Positions 54,763 to 63,421 of a stretch of DNA of 64,000 nucleotides are shown piece after piece. Position numbers and translations under genes: made by a program. The notes under the pieces are model-generated. The model searched no databases and was not told the origin of the DNA. It saw nothing but the letters and a program-made list of their open reading frames with translations. Numbering within the stretch: position 1 is the stretch's first letter; every line of letters begins with the position of its first letter. The stretch is from Diprion similis (lineage: Eukaryota; Arthropoda; Insecta; Hymenoptera; Diprionidae). The stretch is taken from the NCBI RefSeq assembly GCF_021155765.1, contig NC_060110.1, forward strand, positions 15,336,001 to 15,400,000. The letters are read 5' to 3'.

Positions 54763-54834
54763 TTTTAATGATGAATTTTATATCGCCCCAGTCTGATTAC
54801 TGTGATTGATTGATTACTATATGTGCTGAATACT
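54763..54834 (+). ncRNA. U31 snoRNA copy B (intron 3)
   Basis: C box ATGATGA at 54768-54774; guide TATCGCCCCAGT; D' CTGA at 54793-54796; C'-like GTGATTG; D box CTGA at 54826-54829, 74 nt before the acceptor. The guide pairs with 28S ACTGGGGCGGTA over 12 positions with one G-U, and the fifth nucleotide points to the second G of ACTGG, the U31 target. Copy A shares the same core, so the two arose by duplication. Confidence 0.85.
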
Positions 54835-55124
54835 CAAAGTTCCACACATTAGAATGCATACTCGTGTTCTTGCTTCAAATAAAATTTTAATTATTGTTCA
54901 CAGATTCGTATGACTGTACATTTGCAGCGAAAAAGAAAAAAGATGACGTGATACAGTGAGTATTTCATGCGAAGTTTTTGAAATTATATAAGCGATTTTG
55001 TAAAATTGTTGAATAATTGAAATACTTCAGTGAGATCGTGATTCAGTAAAAATCTTCTGAGATTTTGATAGTTAAATTTTTATCCATTGAAATCAATGTC
55101 TTGTAAAACTATACAATTACCTAT

Positions 55125-55188
55125 TCTGAATGATGTTTTGACAAGCATATGTCTGATAATCGTGATGCCATATTTAACCCTGACTCTC
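55125..55188 (+). ncRNA. U27 snoRNA copy A (intron 4)
   Basis: C box ATGATGT at 55130-55136; guide TTGACAAGCATATG; D' CTGA at 55153-55156; C' GTGATGC at 55162-55168; D box CTGA at 55180-55183, 69 nt before the acceptor. The guide is complementary to CATATGCTTGTC near the 5' end of 18S rRNA, the U27 target (human 18S Am27). Vertebrate U27 carries the same GACAAGCATATG core. Confidence 0.88.
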
Positions 55189-55401
55189 ATTAGTTGTTAC
55201 AGCATCATAATGTGCTCATTATAGCTGTTATATGTAGTGTTCGTTTTTTCAGGGAGGAGGATTCAGATGGTGAAGAAAAACTCTTACCCACTTATGCAAA
55301 TGGTAAATACCACAATATTTTAACACTTGACATGTTATTATTTGCAACTCAGTGTATTCTAAAATTATTTGCTATAAATTTTTGTGAAAATATCGAATAT
55401 T

Positions 55402-55468
55402 TAAACGTGATGAATACTTGTTATCCCTGTCATACAATTATGTGGTGATACTGTACTGCCTGAATTTA
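55402..55468 (+). ncRNA. snR38 (SNORD1)-type snoRNA copy A (intron 5)
   Basis: C box GTGATGA at 55407-55413; guide TTGTTATCCCTGT; degenerate D' CATA; C' GTGATAC at about 55445-55451; D box CTGA at 55460-55463. A 5-bp terminal stem is possible (TTAAA 55401-55405 with TTTAA 55465-55469). The guide pairs over 11 nt with 28S ACAGGGATAAC of the peptidyl-transferase region; the fifth nucleotide points to the middle G of AGGG (yeast Gm2815, human Gm4392, from memory), the snR38 target. Confidence 0.82.
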
Positions 55469-55747
55469 ATTGACTAAACAGTTTGCTTCTTGGTGTTCAT
55501 ACTCTCTTCTCACGCACTTTTTTTCTCTTGCAGTTTGAAATATCAAGGTCAATTAGAGCCCTGGATCAATAACTACAAAAAAGTCTGATTTCAGCCTATA
55601 GTGGTAAGTTTTGTTAAAAACCAATTCACCTCTATGAAATTTGTACCATTCAATTGTATTGAATTTAGAAATGTTTTTTACTACATATTCTGGTTTATTG
55701 TTCAACCTGCAATTATTCGTCTCTTGATTGAAGCATAGATATGTTGA

Positions 55748-55817
55748 TTACAATGATGAATAATGTTAGTTATCCCTGTCTTACTCAACTGTGGTGACCA
55801 TATTAACACTGAAACGA
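55748..55817 (+). ncRNA. snR38 (SNORD1)-type snoRNA copy B (intron 6)
   Basis: C box ATGATGA at 55753-55759; guide TAGTTATCCCTGT; D' CTTA, one mismatch from CTGA; C' GTGACCA-like at about 55793; D box CTGA at 55809-55812, 71 nt before the acceptor. The guide matches 28S ACAGGGATAACT over 12 nt and points to the same G as copy A. Confidence 0.85.
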
Positions 55818-56047
55818 GAATGAAGATTTAATACTCATCACTGAAATGTGTTGTATCTTATAAAATGGCGTATTGTTATGCAGGGTTATCATGAATTCGA
55901 TTGGAACGGGCACTGTCAATGGCAGCAGAGACAAGGTGAAATTGAGGTAAATAACGTTTGAAGTCTACACTATTCAAAAGCTTGAATTATGTAATTGATT
56001 GTAATATCCTGTTTTAAAAATGATTTGATTACCATATTAACAGTTCT

Positions 56048-56114
56048 ATTAAATGATGATTTATTGACAAGCATATGACTGAAAATATTTGATGTCTCAA
56101 TTATTCTGATTAAA
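56048..56114 (+). ncRNA. U27 snoRNA copy B (intron 7)
   Basis: C box ATGATGA at 56053-56059; guide TTGACAAGCATATGA; D' CTGA at 56079-56082; C'-like TGATGTC at about 56090; D box CTGA at 56106-56109. A 4-bp terminal stem forms between TTAA 56049-56052 and TTAA 56110-56113. The guide is perfectly complementary to TCATATGCTTGTC of 18S rRNA (human Am27 site). Its boxes are closer to consensus than those of copy A. Confidence 0.9.
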
Positions 56115-56373
56115 TTTCTCCACATTATACGCGTGATTCATCCCTATCGATCAGTTAATAATATCCTACCTTCTCCATGTTTCAGAACCATCCAAATGCA
56201 GTTTGCATAGAGCGGCATTTCCATCATTTATAATAATGTGAGTATCTCATTGAAGAAAACAGCATTTCTCAGTAAATTCATTGAAATAGAAATTGGACAC
56301 AGCGGAAAACCGCGGTTCAATGTAGTTCTAAATGTTGATGCTTAGTGAATAAAATGCTTTTCCGTTATTAAAA

Positions 56374-56445
56374 ATATCATGATGAATCCAACAACGCTCC
56401 AGTCAATCAGATTGCTCAGTGGCGAAATGTTGTATACTGAAAATT
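56374..56445 (+). ncRNA. Orphan box C/D snoRNA (intron 8)
   Basis: C box ATGATGA at 56379-56385 and D box CTGA at 56437-56440, 62 nt apart end to end and 78 nt before the acceptor, matching its neighbours. A CAGA at about 56408 could be a poor D'. The stretch before D (GGCGAAATGTTGTATA) and the stretch before CAGA match no rRNA segment I can recall. It may guide an unusual site, a spliceosomal RNA or nothing. Confidence 0.6.
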
Positions 56446-56740
56446 GTTACACTAGATCAGCTCTTAGAAGTTTGCAAAGTCTATTGTGACTTACGCGTCT
56501 TTTTATCTGTTTTTACAGGACTACCTCAAGCTGCCTGGAGGTACATAATTCTCGAAATGGTAAGTGCATTGTTCCAATCGTGAAAGTTGGCCTGTATCTA
56601 CCTAGCACATATTAACTTCTTCAGTAAAAAATGTAATCGTTTCTTGTATGCAAATTCAATTGCTCAAATTACAGCGCTATCACTTGAAATTTGAAGAATT
56701 TTTTCTAAAGTCTACTTCTACTATAGATTTACTTACCCTG

Positions 56741-56817
56741 CAATTATGATGATTCAATAATATACGCTAATATTACCATTTATTTGGTATGATTATAACT
56801 TGCCCTCTCTGATAATT
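56741..56817 (+). ncRNA. Dual-guide C/D snoRNA for 18S rRNA (intron 9)
   Basis: C box ATGATGA at 56746-56752; ATTA as degenerate D'; C' ATGATTA at 56789-56795; D box CTGA at 56809-56812. AATT 56742-56745 and AATT 56814-56817 can form a short terminal stem. The guide before D (ACTTGCCCTCT) pairs with 18S GGAGGGCAAGT, its fifth nucleotide pointing to GGAG-G. The guide before D' (TATACGCTA) pairs with 18S TAGCGTATA and points to the first G there. The two Gs are 43 nt apart in the remembered 18S sequence, agreeing with human Gm601 and Gm644. Confidence 0.75.
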
Positions 56818-57560
56818 TGGTGGATAATATCGACATTGATTCTTTCCAATTCAAACTTATAACAATATGCATTGTTGTGTCTATTTAGGAGGACCATTTG
56901 ACACGTTCGATGGAAATGCCAGATAAAAATGTAAGTAAAAATCTGAAGAAATGTACTACCATGATAACGATTCATTTGGTGACCAATATCTCAAACGCGT
57001 CAGGCCGCAGTAATTGCGCGTGTCTAGAAATTTATTCGTAAACTTATTCATCATATTGCCAGATATCGCGAAGATCAATTATTCAGGGTGGACATAAGAT
57101 CTAGAAATTGGTTAACCAAGAAAATGTCAGAGAATTGGTACGGTCTAGAAAAGTCTAAGAATGTAGTGTATTCAACCAAAAGTCGGAAATATTTTTTACA
57201 AAAACGTTTTATGCATTTGAAGGCTATGATGTGCCTGAGGTGATATGGGGCAAGGCACTGCCTCTACTGAAATGGAGTGTATATTTATAATTTTGATGAA
57301 GCCCGCGCCACCTTTGCCATGGATTGATAATTCATAAGTCACGAGTTTGTAACAAAATAAATATTATCTGTATAATGCAAAATAACGGACAAGCAAAAAG
57401 AATTAATTGTCGTACTGGAAAAGCTGGAAAAGTTGGGAAATTTCAAATCTCAAATTTTATGACCACACTGATATTCCAATCCCATCTTTCGAGCGCCGAA
57501 TATAGTTTTATATCTTCCAAAAAAGTATCTTGAGATTCAACCAAAAAGAGTAGATTGGAA

Positions 57561-57632
57561 ATAGTATGATGTTACAAGTATATACGCTAAGATGATCAAG
57601 TAGATGATTTCGTCGTGCCCTCACTGACTTCA
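57561..57632 (+). ncRNA. 18S-guide C/D snoRNA paralogue 2 (intron 10)
   Basis: C box ATGATGT at 57566-57572; guide TATATACGCTAAG before ATGA (D'); GATGATT as C' at about 57603; D box CTGA at 57624-57627, 69 nt before the acceptor. It shares TATACGCTA, the C' region and GCCCTC-A/T-CTGA with the intron-9 RNA. The D' guide for 18S TAGCGTATA is kept, but the D guide (CGTGCCCTCA) is reduced to a core of about 7 bp, so the second target may be lost. Confidence 0.68.
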
Positions 57633-57808
57633 ACATAATAAATTTAAAACTCTTTGAGGTCTTTCAAATTATTCACACAAAATTGTATCGTTTCAGGTCT
57701 CAACGAGTGACTTGAATTCTTTCGACATGCATCTGATTTGACAGAAGCTGGTTTCCAGTTTTTATTAGTAAGTAAATTTGAACATAAGTTGAAATTACTT
57801 TTATTTTT

Positions 57809-57870
57809 TTACAATGATGACTTAATATACGCAATGATTACCTATGAAGATAAAATGTTGACTGAATTTC
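57809..57870 (+). ncRNA. 18S-guide C/D snoRNA paralogue 3 (intron 11)
   Basis: C box ATGATGA at 57814-57820; guide CTTAATATACGC; ATGATTA supplying ATTA as D'; D box CTGA at 57862-57865, 72 nt before the acceptor (a second CTGA lies at 57873). The guide is complementary to 18S GCGTATATTAA over 11 nt and, using ATTA as D', points to the same G as its two paralogues. The D-side guide (AAAATGTTGA) has no target I recognise. It is shorter than typical (52 nt between boxes inclusive). Confidence 0.55.
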
Positions 57871-58040
57871 GTCTGAATTAATATGTAAGGAAGTATCTCT
57901 TAGACCATATGTGGACAATTTCGTTGAAATGTTTCAGATTAACGGAAACTTAACTCTGATGAAGATAGTATCCCCGGGTATCGGATTCTGTAATCAATAA
58001 TAATGTATTTCTGTGCAATTAAAAAAAAAAAATACATAGA

Positions 58041-58349
58041 AACATATATATTTGGAGTATTTTCTTCTATCAAAAGAATAGTTTCTAAACGTAAAATTGT
58101 CACGCGGTAAAAACCTTTAAACTGATAACTTCCAGATTGCTGTTGAGAAAACACGGTTTCGTAGTTTTTATTGGAATTTTCCAGGGAGCAATTATAAGTT
58201 ATAATTTATGAGTTTGAACAATTTTGATATTGTCACAAGTAGTACAGTACTACAGTAAACTCCTGTTTTGAATCGCCCGATTTTGTATATAGTGTTGGAA
58301 CACTGTAATTATATTTAGGAATTGGGAGAAAGATCGGCTCGTTAAAGAA
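58041..58349. other. Spacer between host gene and sulfotransferase 3' ends
   Basis: AT-rich, no gene seen. It may be the rest of the host-gene 3' exon if the AATAAA at 58351 is used instead of the AATTAAA at 58017. Confidence 0.5.
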
Positions 58350-58368
58350 CAATAAAAACTTTTTATTG
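58350..58368. terminator. Palindromic bidirectional poly(A) signal
   Basis: CAATAAAAACTTTTTATTG is an almost perfect 19-nt palindrome giving AATAAA on both strands: 58351-58356 on + for the host gene, and 58362-58367 (TTTATT on +) on - for the sulfotransferase, 143 nt past its stop. It lies where two convergent units meet. Use for either strand is inferred. Confidence 0.5.
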
Positions 58369-58509
58369 GTGCACGATATCAAACGATACACTGTATTCAT
58401 ATATATTGTAATACTTAGATTGCTAAGCCTGTGGCTGTTTGTTGGAATGTATGTTGAACATGAAATAACATTTTCATATCGTTACATACTTCGGCATAGT
58501 ATATTATAA

Positions 58510-61500
58510 TTATATTGTATAATCTGTTACTGGATTGAATTCTCTCTGATGAGAAACGTTCAATGCTGGCACGTAACCCCAGTGTTTCATTGCAACAAGG
58601 CAATGATGTTGAATTTCTTCGACTTCTTCGAAGTCTAAATCTTGTCTCCAATGAAAGGGAGCGGTCTTTGAATTTCTGTAACTACTGAACTCGTTACCAG
58701 TGTCAGTTTTCGTATGAGTGTCCAGAAACTTTTTAACGTTCGGATGAAAATTGAGTCCATAAAATTGAAAAAGTTCTTCCACTTGTTTATACGGCTCCGC
58801 ACAAAGATCTTCATATCTTAACACTCTGTAATGATGATAATCTCATTATTTGAGTCGTGTATGGGATGGGGCTTGTCCAAAGAGATTTGTGAGACTATCT
58901 ATCCCAAGGGTTCAAAATTACTCAATAATAAATAAAACCATAAAAACTTCACACCTAACTTTCAAAAAACTGTAATAAACTAGTTGTCTTTTCATTTTTT
59001 CCCATTTTGTTTCGTATTTCACATACCAATAATTCATTTCATCTGAATACTTGGAGCACAAAAGATTTATTGAAGAATGATCTGATTGTGATGATATTTA
59101 TTAAAAAATGTGAGAAAAAATGACGTAAGTAACTATCGAATCGTCCATACGGTATGATTACTGCGACTCTACTCTTAAAACAAAGGTGATTTGAAAAATC
59201 TGCTTACCTAAATGTAGAGGGATATTTATTTTGCAGTTCCACCGCGGCGTTATAATCTGACACTAAGTCCGCGCAAAGTAAACCTGCATCTACACAGTCC
59301 CGACCTCTTTGGCAAAAAGGAGTATGTTTTCTCGACTGAAGAGTTCCACGGGGATCCCTTACCAAAAGTAGCAATCTCACAGCCAATCTGGAAACCGACA
59401 GCCGGTGAAATTCAAAATATTGCCAAATAATTAACGATATTTTGCCATTTAAAAAACGGTACGGGGTTCAGTCAAATACCAGAGCAAAAGGGGGAAATTT
59501 AGTTTTCACCACACCTGCGCGGAATGCACAACTTTTGGCCCCTCGCTTAAACGCGAAGTTGTACTTTCCGATGCAGGGGATGGTGAAAAATAGTATACGT
59601 CACACGGGAGTGAAAAAGGCTATTCCAAACTACGTGGTTTGTAATAGTCATTTTTCCCTCCCTGGGTGCGTAATAAACTATTTCATGAAATCAAATGCAC
59701 TTGAAAGACTAGCGAATTATTTTCGAAGTCAATTCCTTTCGGATAATGGATTGCAGTTAAAAATCCACGTGTGGGGTATAAATGAATATAAAATCACATG
59801 AAGTAATCTTTCAACGGAAATGAGATTCACACTGCAAAATTGTTCCGTCAGCCGCGTTATTCGTCATCAAAGCGACAGGAAATCACTAAACCTCTTTTTA
59901 ATGCTTGAATCGCAAGTGTGCATGATGGCTGGTTCCAATGGTTACTTGTTTTAGATGTTAATACATGTCGGACTGATTACTTCACTAACTTTTTGTCTGC
60001 AAGAAGTTCCTGTACGATATGTAACCTCAGGCGTATAAGCTTCACTAATTGGAATGGAAATAGTTTACACATCTCGCTGAGAAATCGGCGATTATAGCAG
60101 ATGCTTTCGTGAGCTTGGCATTGAGTCCCAAGAGGTGGATTAACCTGAAAAATCCAAGGATGAGTCTTCACCCATTCTATATGGTGACCTGAAAAATATA
60201 ATTAGTTATAATGTCATTTTAATGCACGTACTATACAGCCTTTGAGAGTACAAATATTGCAACTCAAGTAAAGCGCATATATATTCTTGTCGGGCATAGC
60301 TATACAAGAATACTAAAACTGTCCTCAGTGAGTTTTCAAGCAACACTCAACCTGTTATGTCCTTACTAAAAAAAAAATTTCCTCGTAATTACAACTATAT
60401 AACCTAATCATTTTCTGAGTAATTCGAAAAATGTGATTTTCCGGTTGTAAATTTTTTCAACTTGGATGTCCATGATGGACTTTTGTTGATTTTTTTTCAA
60501 ATACTTAGCAAAAAAAAAAAACATCAAACAAATAGCTTTTCAAATATCGACTGAAAAAAAGAAAATTGAAAATGGCCATTTCTACATGTTCCTTTTGGGG
60601 TACAATTATAAAACTTACATCAAATGTTTTTCGTTCACTTTCTTAATTCAATCACTGGTTTTGTATGTTCCGTCACTCAGGATTTTTTTAAAATTTTATC
60701 GATGTATAGATGCACATTGGAAAAAATATAAAAACGACCTCTAAATTCAAGTCAGATCTCGCCATATCAATTCAAAAACTCGTTGCAAATATAAACCTCA
60801 GTTTCATCGTTAACTCTAAAAAATTTCATTGGGAGAATATCGAACGCTCCATTGAGAATCGGATCGAAAGCAAAAAATCAAGGCTGAAGCTCTGGCGCAC
60901 AGCAATAATAAGTTTTCAAATATTACCCTTTTGGCGTACATACGCAGTGATTTATGGTATAAACGATTGCCAAAAGCTTCAGAACTCATTGGAAAGAAAG
61001 ATTATGTAAAGGAAATTTTTTTCTGACACCTTGAGATCTGGTTGGGGCATGTTTTGTGAGGGGAAAACAGCTCATGAACTCTGGAAAAAGAGGAGCGAAC
61101 GTTACATGTAAATTCATTGGCGCTAATGGCCGCATTTGTAGAACTAAAATTTTTTGCAGTAGACATAAAGAATTACGAAATACTTTTCAGAGTCTACAAT
61201 TCACATAGAAAACCAGTATTTTCCGAAAGTCTTATAATTGTACCTTATTAGGAATACATTGGAATGGCCATTTCCAATTTTCTTTACTTTGTTAGAAATC
61301 AAGTTTTGCTCCGAAATATTTGAAAAGCTATTTAATTGATGTTTTCGTCGTTAAGTATTTGGAAAAAATGAACCAGAATACATCATAAATATACAGAATA
61401 AGAATATAGCATCTGAAAATCACATTTTTCCTATTACTCGCGAAATAAAGAAAGAAATTTTTCTTTTCAGTCATGATATAATCGTGTATCTCCCTCAAAA

Positions 61501-63421
61501 TCGATACCTCCCTTGATCTATTATTTTCTGCATTGGGAGTAGTGGCACGAAGGTGCATAACCGACATTTACGAACCCTACAAAAGCAAAAATTTTTTTTC
61601 TCCAGTACGAACACAATAGGTTGAGTCTTATTTTAGTATTCTTATCTGGCTATGCCATGCCCTTCACTTAAATGTGACAGATTCGTATATAAATGCGACA
61701 TATGTCACTGCATTTTTTACGGTCATTCAGACATTACAGAGATATGCAAAATGTACGTTCAATTAGATGACTCGCGTTTACTTCAATTGCATTTTAAACT
61801 AGTAGTGGCACATGGATTACCTGCGTTCGCATATTCGCAGTTCATCACCGCCCTGAGATTTGTCATAGCTGGGCCAGCAAGTGGCGGGCCCCTGATTTGA
61901 ACAACGTCAAAATCCGAAAGCGGCTCAAAGTGATAAAAAACCCCTGGATGCGCCGCCAGAATACGCCCAAGAAAGTTACTCCCACTACGCCAGGTTGTTA
62001 CGATGATACTCCTCATCGGATTTCCATCGCTCTCCATCACCAGGTCTTCAAGTTTACTGCAATATAAAACGGATTGTTATTCACAGATGGTAAAATTCGG
62101 ATTACTGTGGAATCGGGAAGTTGGAAAGAAATGGTATAATAATGTATTGTGTGATTCGTGTGACTGCAAACTTGACACTCGTCGCAATTGGCAACTTTTT
62201 ATTAATTGAACAAGTGAATAAATAGCGGTGGGGATTAGCGTGGCACTTTTGTTGGAAGCAACTTTACCATTTAATGGCAAACCGTCGAAGAAAATGAACG
62301 AAACTCTTTCCAACAGACGAAAGTAAAACAATTGTGGTGATGCATGCACGAACCTATATTCACAACAGCCAAATGGTATTGGCCGGTTTTGTCCCGCTAA
62401 TCTGCTACATACGTAAAGCCCTTCTTTTCATGCAAATTTGATAAAAAAAAATAGAAAATTTTTTACTTAGCACTTTACTATACCCTCCGTTAGGAAATTG
62501 GTAATCTATCATCTCTTCGTAAATGGTACTTCGTTGTAGATCGATGACCTGCTGAATTTCACTTAACGTAGAATTTGAATCTTCGGCTTCCTCGATTTCA
62601 TCCGTCTTCTGTAATGAAGCGAAATTACATGTATCTTAGGGATTCAACAAAGAAAGAATTTGTCAAATACTTGAGCAAGCGGCTTTCAATTTATCAGTGA
62701 GAAATACATACACCCATGAAAACTCGATTCTGAACGGAACTATATTTCTCGACACTCTCATTTAGGGTTCTTGCATATTATTAGGTAACTGACCGGGTAA
62801 TTTCATTCGTTTTTTCAATGGAAGATCGTATTCGATTTCGTACTATTTATTCTATTTGCTCGTCACACGAATATTTTACTTCGCTGTAAAAGTATATCAA
62901 TTATGTACGTTTCATACTATACTCGAATTCAGATTATCGTATCAAAAATATTATACGTCATAACATATTTTCAAACTTTCCAAGTCATCCTGTATACGTG
63001 AAAGAACTCCCCGTTATTTTTAAATGGGAAATAGCTATCAATAATGTATCCTACTAAATAATTTTCACACACTATATCGATCGTGAGACAAGTATAAAAA
63101 GTCTGTTTCTCGGACATTACTAGTAATGTCAATATTCACAGATTTGTTCACAGATGCACGAACTCAATACGGCTTTTTGTGAACGTGCGTGGAGCGAGAT
63201 TACTATGAACGAAAATGTTTCGCCTACGTATGGTTTTGAATAAATACAAAATAATCTGTTGTCATTTAACTTAAAAAACTTACCTCCCAGAATTTTACCG
63301 CTTCTACTAACCCTTCTATTCGGGTTCTCACTGGGCTACCGTACAGTTGGTCGTAAAGAACAATTACAAAGCATAGAGATCCGAAGCCGATTAGCCCATA
63401 ACAGATCGCCCGGTAAACCAT
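58510..63421 (-). CDS. Golgi carbohydrate sulfotransferase (CHST1/2/3/5-like)
   Basis: Six minus-strand exons: 63284-63421, about 62467-62608, about 61821-62045, 59981-60188, 59208-59387 and 58510-58825, about 402 residues. The N-terminus MVYRAICYGLIGFGSLCFVI is a type II signal anchor, then a stem. TTWRSGSNFLG is the 5'-phosphosulfate loop for PAPS; LLLLVRDPRGTLQSR holds the 3'-phosphate-binding Arg/Ser. FYHFEPL, MCKLFP, LIRLR, LRYEDLCAEP and WR-DL...HWGY are further marks of the GlcNAc/Gal/GalNAc 6-O-sulfotransferase family. It should transfer sulfate from PAPS to sugar 6-hydroxyls in the Golgi lumen; the exact acceptor cannot be read. The exon 2/3 junction is uncertain: the best acceptor (62056) is out of phase with the visible donors, so I use 62045, or a small exon is missing. 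Confidence 0.9.

Larger units (their letters stand above)
53478..58040 (+). ncRNA. Multi-snoRNA host gene (UHG-like), about 12 exons
   Basis: Proposed exons: about 53478-53611, 53831-53856, 54613-54673, 54904-54955, 55253-55302, 55534-55603, 55884-55946, 56186-56237, 56519-56559, 56889-56930, 57697-57767 and 57938 to about 58040. Each internal border has a consensus donor (GTGAGT, GTAAGT, GTAAAT or similar) and a pyrimidine-AG acceptor. The exons are short and carry no conserved reading frame, whereas each of the eleven introns holds a box C/D snoRNA-like element ending 66-81 nt before the acceptor. This is the plan of UHG/SNHG1 and GAS5 in vertebrates and of dUHG genes in Drosophila: introns are processed to snoRNAs and the spliced RNA is usually unstable. 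The 5' end is TOP-like. The 3' end is uncertain: AATTAAA at 58017-58023, or AATAAA at 58351-58356. Individual exon borders may shift by a few bases. Confidence 0.85.

Noticed and set aside
57226..57270. Small C/D-like element in host-gene intron 10 (ATGATGT ... CTGA)
   Set aside because: Only about 45 nt long and far from the 3' splice site; the element at 57566-57627 in the same intron has proper size and position.
59442..59801. 119-codon plus-strand frame inside a sulfotransferase intron
   Set aside because: Antisense, isolated, and no domain or splice support.
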